From Balneolaceae bacterium (GTDB lineage: Bacteria > Bacteroidota > Rhodothermia > Balneolales > Balneolaceae), in contig VEMX01000047.1 in assembly GCA_009711805.1 (NCBI GenBank), forward strand, positions 1-41,883: a DNA stretch of 41,883 nt. Direction: 5' to 3'. A model generated the notes under the pieces. The model was not told the origin of the DNA. It was given only the letters and a program-made list of their open reading frames with translations, and ran no database searches. A program made the position numbers and the translations under genes. Shown here one piece after another: positions 33,924 through 41,883 of the stretch. Positions within the stretch are counted from its first letter, which is position 1, and each line of letters begins with the position of its first letter.

Positions 33924-35111
33924 TTATGATATACTCAGGCTCAGCTGTTGTTGTGTCATGCGGTCAACCAAGGCATCTTCAAAAGCTAAAACAGGAGATA
34001 GAAACCCATACCGATCATTCAGACTGGGGTTCAGGGCAAGGCACAATGCTGATTCACAGAGAAAGAAAACCGTAGATTTATTTCCCGGATCTCCCGGATA
34101 TGACATGGTTAACTGCTTGGTTAATCCCGTCTCGTCACTGGCAATAGCCCGCATTTTAAAATATCCATTCTCTATGGCTTCTTCTGAAGGGCCTTCACCT
34201 GGAGCGGGCATAATGTTTTGGAGGATAGTGCGAAACCATTTTTTGGGTCCGAGTTTGGTAATGGCCAGCAAGATAAGGGCGGTAATAAAGAATGAAACCG
34301 GATTGTATTTCTTGCCCAGTGAAGAAAACTCCTGGTAGCTCATTCTTTCGGCATAAGGTTTTCCTTGCTTGCGCATTTCTGCAGCAGTGTTGTATACAAC
34401 TTTTGAATTGATGGGGCTCATAATGAAAGGCGTTACCCAGCGGTTAATATCACTGCTGAAGCCAAAGTAATTTTGAAGGGGATCTTTTTCTATTTGCTGT
34501 GAGGCATCTGTTATTAACAGGGCGGGGTTATTCATTTGTTTATATTCACCCGATTCAAACTTATTCATCATGGTAGCAATGGTTCCCCCGTTAAAACCAC
34601 CCCGAATGGAGTAGTATGCTCTGATGGTTAACTTGTCGGGCTTGGCAAACTCACGGCTCAAAAGAAAGGCAGCTATATCTGCCGGAACACTGTCGAAGCC
34701 TGAAAATGGTATCAGTTTACATTTGTTTTCAATAGCTGTTTGCTGATACTTCTCTTTCATCTTGCGGATGAATCCCACTTCCCCGGTTATGTCGAGATAA
34801 TGGGTGCCGTGTTCGCTACACGATGCAATGAGCTGTTCTCCATACAGAGAGAAGGGTCCTACCGTAGTTATGATAATGCGGCTTTGCTGTACGAGTTGAT
34901 CAACCTGTTGGCGGTTAAGCGTGTCCACCGTAAACAAACGATCACCGGATATATTGAGTTGGCCTGCAATAGATTCAAGTTTGGAAGAATTACGGGCGGC
35001 TAGTCCCCATCTTAAAGAGTCTGGAGCGTGCTGATGTAGGTAACGGGCAGCCCGTTGCCCTGTAAAACCGGTTGCACCAACAAGGATGATATCAAAAGAT
35101 TGTTTTGGCAA
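33924..35111 (-). CDS. Saccharopine dehydrogenase-like NADP-binding oxidoreductase
   Basis: The protein of about 395 residues has an N-terminal Rossmann fold (FDIILVGATGFTGQRAARYL, LAARNSSKLESI) of the saccharopine-dehydrogenase/trans-acting enoyl-reductase-like group. Members act on varied substrates including lipids, so no reaction can be assigned. Central segments VGPFSLYGEQLIASC, HYLDITGEVGFI and LIPFSGFDSVPAD are characteristic of this subfamily. I place the start at TTG 35111: the ATG at 35174 lies inside the terminator hairpin of the upstream csp gene and would add 21 residues without homology. No Shine-Dalgarno sequence is seen for either start. It follows csp copy 2 on the same strand. 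Confidence 0.85.
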   Translation of the reverse strand: MPKQSFDIILVGATGFTGQRAARYLHQHAPDSLRWGLAARNSSKLESIAGQLNISGDRLFTVDTLNRQQVDQLVQQSRIIITTVGPFSLYGEQLIASCSEHGTHYLDITGEVGFIRKMKEKYQQTAIENKCKLIPFSGFDSVPADIAAFLLSREFAKPDKLTIRAYYSIRGGFNGGTIATMMNKFESGEYKQMNNPALLITDASQQIEKDPLQNYFGFSSDINRWVTPFIMSPINSKVVYNTAAEMRKQGKPYAERMSYQEFSSLGKKYNPVSFFITALILLAITKLGPKKWFRTILQNIMPAPGEGPSEEAIENGYFKMRAIASDETGLTKQLTMSYPGDPGNKSTVFFLCESALCLALNPSLNDRYGFLSPVLAFEDALVDRMTQQQLSLSIS

Positions 35112-35157
35112 AAGGTGAAAAAAATGGGTTAAAGCATTCCGGAGGTATTTACTGTAT

Positions 35158-35197
35158 AAAAAAAAGCCTCGCATGAAGTTAATTCATACGAGGCCAT
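35158..35197 (-). terminator. Terminator of the second cold-shock gene
   Basis: On the reverse strand GCCTCGTATGAA pairs with TTCATGCGAGGC (one G-U-like mismatch) around a short AT loop, followed by eight T. It overlaps the apparent ATG of the next gene at 35174. Confidence 0.88.
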
Positions 35198-35217
35198 ATT
35201 CTATCTAAAAGTGATTC

Positions 35218-35427
35218 TTAGTCCAGACGCACTACATCTACGGCACTAAGTCCTTTTGGTGTTTCTTCTACCTCGTATTCCACTTCTTCACCATCACGAA
35301 GTCCCTCTTCGAATCCAAGGTTTTCTATATTGTTTCGGTGAACAAAGATATCTTTTCCACCGTTATCCGGTTCAATGAAACCAAAACCTTTTTGGGCATC
35401 AAACCATTTTACTTTACCGTATTCCAT
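35218..35427 (-). CDS. Cold-shock domain protein (CspA family), copy 2
   Basis: The 69-residue single cold-shock domain has RNP1 KGFGFIEP and RNP2 DIFVHRN, and should bind single-stranded nucleic acid as an RNA chaperone. It begins [10 protein letters not shown] like the paralogue at 31575-31784 and ends with the same KGLSAVDV block. The ATG at 35427 has no Shine-Dalgarno sequence. A conserved upstream box lies 94-128 bp before the start. It has its own terminator. Confidence 0.95.
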   Translation of the reverse strand: MEYGKVKWFDAQKGFGFIEPDNGGKDIFVHRNNIENLGFEEGLRDGEEVEYEVEETPKGLSAVDVVRLD

Positions 35428-35842
35428 AATTGAATTGAGTTATATTGAGTACAGTCTATATCAGAAGCGGATTATTATAGCCAAGCCTGAAGAGAGACTG
35501 CATATTTTAAATTAAAAGACAAACTATAGAGGGGAAACAAATACTAACTAAAAACTAATACTGATTCTTACCATATGATTGCTGCCTAAATATCCGTTTT
35601 ATTGGCCATTAAACCAAATAAACTGTTCATTAAAGCTGATAACTTAATATTTGAAGCTTGGAATGTACTTTTATCACTCGAATAACAGGGATAATTCTTC
35701 ATCAAATAGAAATATAAATGAGGGCTGTCTGTCGAATAAGCTTGCAAAAAAGAGTTAAAAATAGGATCCTACACACTTTCTGAATGGATAAATAACCGTG
35801 AATGGGTATATTTTGAGCCAATATTGAATTTGAGGTAACAGA
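35428..35842. other. Divergent intergenic region, csp copy 2 and S10 peptidase
   Basis: The first 170 bp hold the csp leader (see 35521-35595); the rest is AT-rich and should carry the peptidase promoter, which I cannot pinpoint. GAGGT six bases before 35843 is the peptidase ribosome binding site. Confidence 0.5.
35521..35595 (-). promoter_or_regulatory. Conserved upstream element of csp copy 2
   Basis: AAACTATAGAGGGGAAACAA and the following ACTAAAAA and CTAAATATCCG segments match the region at 31881-31955. Position relative to the start codon (94 bp) is almost the same as in copy 1. A shared promoter/cold-shock leader is inferred. Confidence 0.6.
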
Positions 35843-37351
35843 ATGAGAAAACTGCATACACTATTTTTCGGGATCGTTATAATTGTACTGACTGGTGTGA
35901 ATACTACCTATGCTCAGGACGGGAAAAAGCACACAGAATGGGATATTCAAATAGACAGGAGTACAACTTCGGAGCATGAAGTTACCATTAAAGGGACAAC
36001 AGTGCCGTATACCGCTACTGTGGGTAATCAGCCGGTGTGGGATGAGGATGGTAAACCTATAGCTACGCTCTTGTACACCTATTATGAACGTTCGGATGTA
36101 GATGATAAAACAAAACGGCCATTGGTAATATCATTTAACGGAGGCCCCGGATCTGCATCGGTTTGGATGCACCTGGGATACACCAGCCCCAAGCAGCTTA
36201 TCATTGATGACGAAGGTTACCCGGTACAGCCCTATGGAGTAAGAGATAATCCAAACTCAATTCTGGATGTTGCGGATATTGTATATGTAAACCCGGTAAA
36301 TACCGGCTTTTCAAGAATTATAGATAAGGAGGCCGATCGGTCCACTTTTTTTGGGGTGAATGAGGATGTTGAATACTTGGCCGACTGGATTGACACTTTT
36401 GTTTCCCGGCAGGGACGATGGCCCTCACCAAAGTATTTGATAGGGGAGAGTTATGGTACAACCCGTGTTTCAGGTTTGGCAGGCGAGTTGCAGTCTTCGC
36501 ACTGGATGTATTTAAATGGTGTGATTTTGGTATCGCCTACGGGTTTGGGAATCGATCGTGATGGTCCTGTAGAGGATGCATTACCTCTACCGTACTTTAC
36601 TGCCACAGCGTGGCACCACAATGTTTTGGAAACGGAACTTCAAAATCAGGATTTAGATGATATTCTTCCGGAAGCAGAGAAATTTGCGGTTGAGGAATAT
36701 ATTCCTGCGCTATCCAGGGGTGGATTTATTAGTGAAGCCAGGAAAAAAGAAATAGCCCGTAAGGTGGCCAAGTACTCAGGGATATCAGAGCAAGATATTT
36801 TAGATCGAAATCTGAGAATTTCTACTTCTTTCTTTTGGAAAGAACTTCTCAGGGACCGCGAATTAACTGTTGGACGGTTGGATTCACGCTATAGAGGAGC
36901 CGACAGACAGAATGGAGGAGACCGTTATGACTATGATCCGGCGCTCAGTTCATGGAATCATGCTTTTGCGCCTGCCATCAATCATTACCTGAGAGATGTA
37001 CTGGGTTATGAAACCGACCTTCAGTATTGGGTATTTGGTTCAGTATATCCCTGGAACAGAGATGGAAACCGAACCGGGGAACGGCTTCGGTCGGCGATGG
37101 CTCAAAATCCCTTTTTACATGTGATGATACAATCAGGCTATTATGATGGAGGAACTAATTATTTTGATGCGAAATATACCATGTGGAATATGGACCCAAG
37201 TGGTAAGCTGAAAGACCGACTTTCTTTTAAAGGATACCGAAGCGGACATATGATGTATCTTCGAAAAGAAGATTTGGCAACTTCCAATGAAGATATCCGG
37301 GAGTTTATCAAAAATTCCATCCCAGAGAGTGGGAGCCCGGCTAAGTATTGA
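35843..37351 (+). CDS. S10-family serine carboxypeptidase, secreted
   Basis: The 502-residue protein has a signal peptide (MRKLHTLFFGIVIIVLTG, cleavage near YAQ) and the alpha/beta-hydrolase fold of S10 carboxypeptidases. The oxyanion/substrate loop is SFNGGPGSASVW (98-108). The catalytic triad is S203 in LIGESYGTTR, an Asp near D435 in GYYDGGTNYFDA, and H469 in YRSGHMMYL. It should remove C-terminal residues from peptides in the periplasm or outside. There is no C-terminal sorting domain, so it is probably periplasmic or lipid-free secreted. It is transcribed divergently from csp copy 2. Confidence 0.93.
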   Translation: MRKLHTLFFGIVIIVLTGVNTTYAQDGKKHTEWDIQIDRSTTSEHEVTIKGTTVPYTATVGNQPVWDEDGKPIATLLYTYYERSDVDDKTKRPLVISFNGGPGSASVWMHLGYTSPKQLIIDDEGYPVQPYGVRDNPNSILDVADIVYVNPVNTGFSRIIDKEADRSTFFGVNEDVEYLADWIDTFVSRQGRWPSPKYLIGESYGTTRVSGLAGELQSSHWMYLNGVILVSPTGLGIDRDGPVEDALPLPYFTATAWHHNVLETELQNQDLDDILPEAEKFAVEEYIPALSRGGFISEARKKEIARKVAKYSGISEQDILDRNLRISTSFFWKELLRDRELTVGRLDSRYRGADRQNGGDRYDYDPALSSWNHAFAPAINHYLRDVLGYETDLQYWVFGSVYPWNRDGNRTGERLRSAMAQNPFLHVMIQSGYYDGGTNYFDAKYTMWNMDPSGKLKDRLSFKGYRSGHMMYLRKEDLATSNEDIREFIKNSIPESGSPAKY

Positions 37352-37413
37352 TACTTGAAATTCTAAAAAAGCCTTGATCTTGCAACAGTTACCCCTCAAT
37401 ATAAACGCCCCTC

Positions 37414-37668
37414 TCGCGAGGAGCCCAAGGCTTAAATAAGGTACGGTGCGATATCGACGCGGCAATCTCCTAAAATATGGTTAGGATCTTGCATCAACGC
37501 TGATTGCATCCGTTGCCACAGACAAGGAGACTGCCGTGTACTCTCACCTCACCTTGCCGAAGGCACCCCTTATGGGGAAATCCTCTCCTGGAGGAGAGGA
37601 CTTGCTTGGCTAACCAATAGATCGGTTACTTACTTTTGAGATTTTGGCCCCCATTGAAAAGCCTTCTC
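37414..37668. repeat. Dispersed intergenic repeat, copy A
   Basis: It starts CGCGAGGAGCCCAA and includes CGGCAATCTCCTAAAATATG, ATCAACGCTGAT-like and CACAGACAAGGAGACTGCC segments, then the hairpin 37581-37600 and ACTTTTGAGATTTTGG. It aligns with copy C over about 230 bp. Confidence 0.82.
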
Positions 37669-37686
37669 CTTGAGCGCCGCAGACAT

Positions 37687-37711
37687 CCCCACGGGAGGTG
37701 GGGGCTTTTAT
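37687..37711 (+). terminator. Possible terminator
   Basis: CCCCAC ... GTGGGG stem with a short loop, followed by GCTTTTATAATTTT. It is 335 bp from the S10 stop codon, within the repeat region, and the T-run is weak. Confidence 0.35.
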
Positions 37712-37940
37712 AATTTTATTTCTTTTTGTCCTTAAAACAACGAGTCATTCAGATCCCGAGAATTCGGGAGAAGAATCTTCTCATGCTCTGCCCCTGGTGG
37801 TATTTCCTTTGGGATCGTTGAATTGAATAGAAGTTTGTATCCGTAAAGCCCTCTTACTTTCAACCCCATCTGTCGGACCGGGAGGTCCTCCAAGGCACTC
37901 CCAACGGGGACGTTGGGAACGAGGTTAAAAAGCTTCCATT

Positions 37941-38070
37941 CGCGAGGAACCTAAATCTTAAATAAGGTCCGATACCCCACCGACGCGGCGATCTCCTAAA
38001 ATGTGCTTGGGATACATATCAACGCTGATCCTACCAGCTGCTATCAACAGGGAGACTGCCACGGGCTGGT
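37941..38070. repeat. Dispersed intergenic repeat, copy B
   Basis: It shares CGCGAGGAACCTAAATCTTA, ACCCCACCGACGCGGCGATC and GGGATACATATCAACGCTGA with copies C and D, and ends near AGGGAGACTGCC. The second half of copies A and C (hairpin part) is missing. Confidence 0.8.
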
Positions 38071-38115
38071 TCGCAGGACTCAGGGCATCCATGGCAGAAG
38101 AGGCTTCTATTTTCC

Positions 38116-40494
38116 CTAACTATTCTTCTCTTCGTAATATTCGCTATAGGCTCGTTTATAATAGTAGTAATTGGTGTAGTAATCGGTACTCTTTTTGGGA
38201 TCAAATGCGTTGAGCACAGTACCAACAATTTCAGCATTCAGATGTTTGAGGCCATCAATAGTGAAATCCAGTTCCCTTTTGGTAGTGGTATTAAAGCGGG
38301 TTACCAAAACCATGCCGTCAATGAGTCGAAGCAAAGAGGCAGAATCAGATATAATCCCATAAGGAGCAGTATCAAGAATGATATGATCGTAATGGTCTTT
38401 CAGATGGTCAATTGAATCTTTGAGACGCTTACTGTCCAACACGCTGGCAGGTTCAGGTGTTTTCTGTCCTACGGTAATGAGATCTACATTTGGGGCTATA
38501 GTCGATTTTATAGCTTCATCAAAACCAGCCTTCTGGAATAACAATTCTACGAGACCGGGTTCTTTATTCTCTCCAAAGATTTTATGCATGGTTGGGCGTC
38601 GCAAGTCAAGGTCAATAATAAGTGCCTTTTTACCCGCTTCGGCGAAAGTAACACCCAAGTTGGCAGCAATTGTACTTTTACCTTCCCCTTTAGTCGAACT
38701 TGTGACCATCAAAACCTTGTAATTTTTATCAGGATTGGCATAGATTATATTAATCCTCAGTCTGCGGTACGCTTCAGAGATAGGAGAGATATGATCCAGA
38801 AAAGTCAACAGTTGGTTGGATACCAACTTATTATTGACCATCTGCTTCTCTTTAGGGTCGAGGTCACCGATCAGTTCAAAGTCAGGTACATTCCCCAAAA
38901 ACGGAACATGAAATTCTTTTAAAGCCTCAGAAGATTTAATGGTATCATCCAGGCTTTCTTTAATGAATATAAAACCGACTCCCAATACTCCTCCAATGAG
39001 AAATCCAATAAGAACCCAAAGTCTTTTTTGGGGTTTTACCGGTTGTTTAGGTACAACGGCAAAATCAAGAGGGCGCCCCAGGCCAAACTGCGTTTTTTCC
39101 CATAAACTCATTTCTGCATATTGATTGGAAACCAGTAAAAAAAGTTCTTCATTAATTTTTACATCTCTTTTGAGCCGGGATAGCTGAATAATGTCTTTTG
39201 GCAGGTTGTCAAACCGAGCATTTAGGCTGGAAACTCGCTCATTAAGGACCTTTTGCTGAGTTTCAAATTGAGCTTTTTCAACCTTTAATTCTGTAAGCCG
39301 CTGGGTAGTTTCTATAATCTTGGAAGTAACCCCTCCACTTTCCATATTCAGAAAACTTAAATATACATCCGAATTATTCTGAATAAGTTGATTTGCTTTC
39401 TTTTTTATTTCAGCTTTAATGTTATCAATCTTGTTTATAAGCTTTCGCACCTCAGGGTGTTCAGGCTGCTTGCGGAGTTCAGGATTATTGGTATAAAGCT
39501 GGAGTAACTCCGTGGACGTCTCTCTAAGAAGGAATTGGTAGTTGATTAGGATAGGAGCTACACTTTCAGAGTACTGCTCTGCCAGTCCGGGTTTTATCTC
39601 ATCTAACTGGCTCTCGTACTGTTGTATAGCAGATGTAACAGCGACCAGTTGCACTTCAATTTCCTGCTTACGTCCTTCAAGAGTTGATAAGGTCGTTATA
39701 AGTTCTTGGGTTTGAGGGCTTACAGCCACAAGGTGGGTTTCATCCATAAAGCCCTGCAGTTCCTGTTCGGTAGCTTCTAGTTGCTGTTGAATTCGGTTCC
39801 GTTCGGCGCTCAAAAAACTTAATGCAGATTCTGCCATTGTCCGGTTTTGTTCGGTCGATAAACGGGAATATGTGGTCATTGTAAGGTTGACCATATAAGC
39901 GGCTTCTTCCGGAGAAGGGCTTTGAAAAGAAAGACTTACAATATCTGCCTCTCGAGTTACCTGACTGGCTGAGAGTGTATTTCTGATTCGTCCTGCTACG
40001 ATTTCATGTAGTGCGGTACTGGAATCTTCCGGGTAGCTCTTCCAGAGAAGCGGAAACTTTTTGCCGCTTTTAGTAAACTCTCTTTTCAATAAACTGTCTG
40101 CCAGTTCACTACTCAGGCTACGAGACTTTAAAATCTGTAGTTCGTTGGCAATGGTGCTTCCCACTCCAATCCCATAGGTTGTAGTCAAAAGATTTGAAAG
40201 ATCAGAACCTGCATATGAATAGCGGTTCTTACTCTCACTTATGATAATAGTCCCCTCGCTTTCATAAATAGGTGTTTGATTAATAGCCATTACAGCAGCT
40301 ATTCCTGAAAACAGGATCAGAAAAGCAAGTAAGGTCCATTTGTTTCGAAGCAGGGTATTAAAAAGTTGGAAAAGATCAATCTCTTGCTCATCATCATAGG
40401 TTCCCTCTGTTCTTCCGGAATACGGAGGATTTCCTGAAAACCCATTACTACCATTGTTATTGGGGTAGTGATGTTCATTTGAAGATATATTCAT
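38116..40494 (-). CDS. Wzz-type polysaccharide co-polymerase fused to BY-kinase
   Basis: The 792-residue protein combines a Wzz/chain-length domain with a bacterial tyrosine kinase. Residues 1-50 are polar and Asn/Gly-rich; a first membrane segment is near 53-72 (TLLAFLILFSGIAAVMA). A long periplasmic coiled-coil region follows, ending with a second membrane segment near 485-505 (LWVLIGFLIGGVLGVGFIF). The cytoplasmic kinase has Walker A SSTKGEGKST (about 599-608), Walker A' ALIIDLDLRRP (about 624-634) and Walker B HIILDTAP (about 704-711). A tyrosine-rich tail (DYYTNYYYYKRAYSEYY) is the expected autophosphorylation cluster. It should control exopolysaccharide chain length and export. No glycosyltransferase genes lie beside it in this window; an intergenic repeat follows its stop. 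Confidence 0.95.
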   Translation of the reverse strand: MNISSNEHHYPNNNGSNGFSGNPPYSGRTEGTYDDEQEIDLFQLFNTLLRNKWTLLAFLILFSGIAAVMAINQTPIYESEGTIIISESKNRYSYAGSDLSNLLTTTYGIGVGSTIANELQILKSRSLSSELADSLLKREFTKSGKKFPLLWKSYPEDSSTALHEIVAGRIRNTLSASQVTREADIVSLSFQSPSPEEAAYMVNLTMTTYSRLSTEQNRTMAESALSFLSAERNRIQQQLEATEQELQGFMDETHLVAVSPQTQELITTLSTLEGRKQEIEVQLVAVTSAIQQYESQLDEIKPGLAEQYSESVAPILINYQFLLRETSTELLQLYTNNPELRKQPEHPEVRKLINKIDNIKAEIKKKANQLIQNNSDVYLSFLNMESGGVTSKIIETTQRLTELKVEKAQFETQQKVLNERVSSLNARFDNLPKDIIQLSRLKRDVKINEELFLLVSNQYAEMSLWEKTQFGLGRPLDFAVVPKQPVKPQKRLWVLIGFLIGGVLGVGFIFIKESLDDTIKSSEALKEFHVPFLGNVPDFELIGDLDPKEKQMVNNKLVSNQLLTFLDHISPISEAYRRLRINIIYANPDKNYKVLMVTSSTKGEGKSTIAANLGVTFAEAGKKALIIDLDLRRPTMHKIFGENKEPGLVELLFQKAGFDEAIKSTIAPNVDLITVGQKTPEPASVLDSKRLKDSIDHLKDHYDHIILDTAPYGIISDSASLLRLIDGMVLVTRFNTTTKRELDFTIDGLKHLNAEIVGTVLNAFDPKKSTDYYTNYYYYKRAYSEYYEEKNS

Positions 40495-40779
40495 GAAACG
40501 TATTGGTTGATTCTTGACAGCCTAAGATACAGAATTTATTGAATAATGAAGATGCAAAATACTTTCATATCAGACAAAGTAAATTTAGTGTGTTTGACAG
40601 CTTTTAATAATGAATATGCTCCTGCTTATTATATACATAGTTTGTTGTAAAGAGAATCGATTAAGGAATGGGGGTGGTACAATTTTAGGCTGGGTGTATC
40701 TCCGGAATATTATGAGAAGCTTTCTTCTGATCGTATTCCTGTTTAAGTTCTCTGTTTCAATTCAATAAATAGGAAAAAG

Positions 40780-41490
40780 TTGCCAAAAATAGCACTGATT
40801 TCGGATGTACATGCTAATCTTACAGCATTAACTGCTGTGATGAAGAAACTGGATGAGGCTAAACCGGATGTTTGGGTATGCCTGGGTGATATTGTTGGCT
40901 ATGGTCCCAATCCATCAGAATGCATAGATGTAATAAGGGAGAGGGGGATGATCTGCGTTCTGGGGAATCATGATGCAGGTGTGTGTGGTAAAATGCCGTT
41001 GAAACATTTCAGAAGCCCAAACCGAAGGTTGATCGAGATGAGCCAGGAGATGATTAGTAAAGAACAGAAGAGTTGGTTGAGCAACCTGCCTTTAACGATA
41101 AATAGTATGGAATCTGATTTTTTAGCAGCTCATGCCTCTCCCGAACGCCCCGAAGAATGGCAGTATCTGGAAAGTGCTTTTAAAGTGAGAGAGCTATTGC
41201 CAACCATAGATCAGCAATTTTGTTTTATTGGGCACACGCACCGGTCCGCATTTGTTTCAGATACGATCGGCTTAACAGAGTTAAAGAAAGGGCATAAATA
41301 CCTGATTAATCCCGGAAGTGTAGGTCAGCCCAGAGATGGCGATGCACGAGCCTCCTGCGGAATCCTGGACACGGATGAGCTGAGCTATAAGAATATTCGT
41401 GTACCGTTCGATGTAGCCTATGTAGTGGCACAACTTGAGGAGTTAGGTTTTTCCCCACGAGCTGCCGCGCACATGATGCGCTATTCTTGA
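40780..41490 (+). CDS. Calcineurin-like metallophosphoesterase (YfcE/MJ0936-like)
   Basis: The 236-residue cytoplasmic protein has the metallophosphoesterase motifs in order: ISDVHANL (D-x-H, residues 7-14), CLGDIVGYGPNP (GD-x-x-x-x-G), VLGNHD (GNHD), then AAHASP and FIGHTHR (GH-x-H). A two-metal phosphodiesterase or phosphatase activity is expected. The closing NPGSVGQPRDGD segment is typical of the small diesterase group. The start is TTG at 40780, with AGGAAA five bases upstream. It is transcribed away from the kinase gene and followed at once by intergenic repeats. The substrate is unknown. Confidence 0.92.
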   Translation: MPKIALISDVHANLTALTAVMKKLDEAKPDVWVCLGDIVGYGPNPSECIDVIRERGMICVLGNHDAGVCGKMPLKHFRSPNRRLIEMSQEMISKEQKSWLSNLPLTINSMESDFLAAHASPERPEEWQYLESAFKVRELLPTIDQQFCFIGHTHRSAFVSDTIGLTELKKGHKYLINPGSVGQPRDGDARASCGILDTDELSYKNIRVPFDVAYVVAQLEELGFSPRAAAHMMRYS

Positions 41491-41500
41491 GATCCCACCC

Positions 41501-41728
41501 TCGAGGAGTCCGGGACTTTGATTAGGTCCGATACCCCACCAACGCAGCTATCTCCTAAAATATGGTTGGGATACATATCAACGCTGCCCACATCAGTAGC
41601 CACAGACAAGTAGACTGCCATATACTCTCACCTCACCTAAATCCTCTCCTGGAGGAGAGGACTTGCCTGGCTACCCAATAGATTGTTTATTTACTTTTGA
41701 GATTTTGGGATCTATTGAAAAGCCCTTT
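41501..41728. repeat. Dispersed intergenic repeat, copy C
   Basis: Matches copy A throughout, including the hairpin TCCTCTCC-TGGA-GGAGAGGA (41642-41661) and ACTTTTGAGATTTTGGG. Copy A and C hairpins are 4,061 bp apart. Confidence 0.82.
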
Positions 41729-41755
41729 CCTTTCCCCGTGGGGATGCTTCGGTAC

Positions 41756-41883
41756 ACGAGGAGCCCAAACATTAAGTAAGGGCCGGTTCGTTACCGATGC
41801 GGCGATCTTCCAAAATATGGTTGGGATATCCATCAACGCTGATAACATCAGCTGCCACAGACAAGGAGACTGCCATATACTCT
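41756..41883. repeat. Dispersed intergenic repeat, copy D (cut by window end)
   Basis: Begins ACGAGGAGCCCAA, then ACCGATGCGGCGATCTTCC and CACAGACAAGGAGACTGCC as in the other copies. It follows copy C almost directly, a near-tandem arrangement. Confidence 0.8.

Larger units (their letters stand above)
37352..38115. other. 760-bp intergenic region built from repeats
   Basis: It holds two copies of the dispersed repeat (37414-37668 and 37941-38070), a perfect hairpin TCCTCTCC-TGGA-GGAGAGGA at 37581-37600, a G/C hairpin at 37687-37703, and the small palindrome TCCCAACG ... CGTTGGGA near 37890-37910. I see no gene; open frames here are short and inconsistent between copies. Confidence 0.65.
41491..41883. 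other. Intergenic repeat region at the window end
   Basis: Only repeats are visible: copy C (41501-41728) and the start of copy D (41756-41883). No gene is supported. Confidence 0.6.

Noticed and set aside
33886-34338. 150-codon forward open frame
   Set aside because: Antisense to the reductase gene; residues are explained by that gene's reverse complement.
37687-37711. Hairpin as the S10 terminator
   Set aside because: It lies 335 bp past the stop codon and in repeat sequence with a weak T-run, so it is kept only as low-confidence.
37352-38115. Intergenic repeats as a possible CRISPR array
   Set aside because: Copies are 130-250 bp long, unevenly spaced and imperfect; no short identical repeats with unique spacers.
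41501-41640. Reverse-strand reading of the dispersed repeat gives a fairly long open stretch (SVDMYPNHILGD)
   Set aside because: Copy A has a stop in the equivalent frame and the copies vary in non-coding fashion, so it is not a conserved protein.

Overview
The window looks like a chromosomal segment of a marine or halophilic member of the Balneolota/Rhodothermota side of the Bacteroidota-like bacteria. The strongest clue is the C-terminal sorting signal of the giant surface protein (QNYPNPFNPSTTI followed by a VFDVLGR-like segment), a Por/type IX secretion (T9SS) signature in the variant usual for Balneola-like lineages. Others are the flagellin, the many SPII lipoproteins and the mix of genes with and without a Shine-Dalgarno sequence. 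This assignment is an inference from sequence style; no 16S gene is present.

Layout. 1-1510: the last codons of one flagellin gene, then a complete flagellin gene with a plausible sigma-28 promoter and the same 3' end and terminator as its upstream neighbour. 1744-2961: a soluble GAF-histidine kinase. 3134-4664: a lipoprotein, tRNA-Leu(UAA) and a small outer-membrane beta-barrel. 4781-10253: housekeeping block with Rel/SpoT, then a tight run HU - ruvX - def - fmt - ankyrin protein. 10633-27696: an OmpA-family outer-membrane protein followed after 20 bp by one giant modular surface-protein gene (about 15.5 kb, about 5,180 codons). The giant gene is broken twice in this sequence: a one-base frameshift at a run of eight G (13586-13593) and an in-frame TAG (25492-25494). 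It contains two almost identical 2,620-bp direct repeats, four identical 320-bp modules and MBG/YDG-type repeats. 28101-37351: GAPDH, then secreted or lipoprotein hydrolases (acetamidase/formamidase family, two M28 peptidases, an S10 carboxypeptidase), a saccharopine-dehydrogenase-like reductase, a small DUF1508/YegP-like gene and two cold-shock protein genes sharing a conserved upstream leader. 38116-41490: a Wzz/BY-kinase exopolysaccharide co-polymerase and a metallophosphoesterase, bracketed by copies of a dispersed intergenic repeat.

How the genes fit together. Ribosome and translation maintenance (def, fmt), stringent response (rel) and nucleoid/recombination genes (HU, ruvX) form the conserved core. 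The envelope theme dominates the rest: flagellar filament, OmpA protein plus giant T9SS-type surface protein, envelope lipoprotein hydrolases and an exopolysaccharide tyrosine kinase. The most notable objects are the doubly interrupted repeat-rich giant gene, the conserved leader shared by the two csp genes, the nested palindromic element at 33663-33769, and the intergenic repeat family at 37.4-38.1 and 41.5-41.9 kb.
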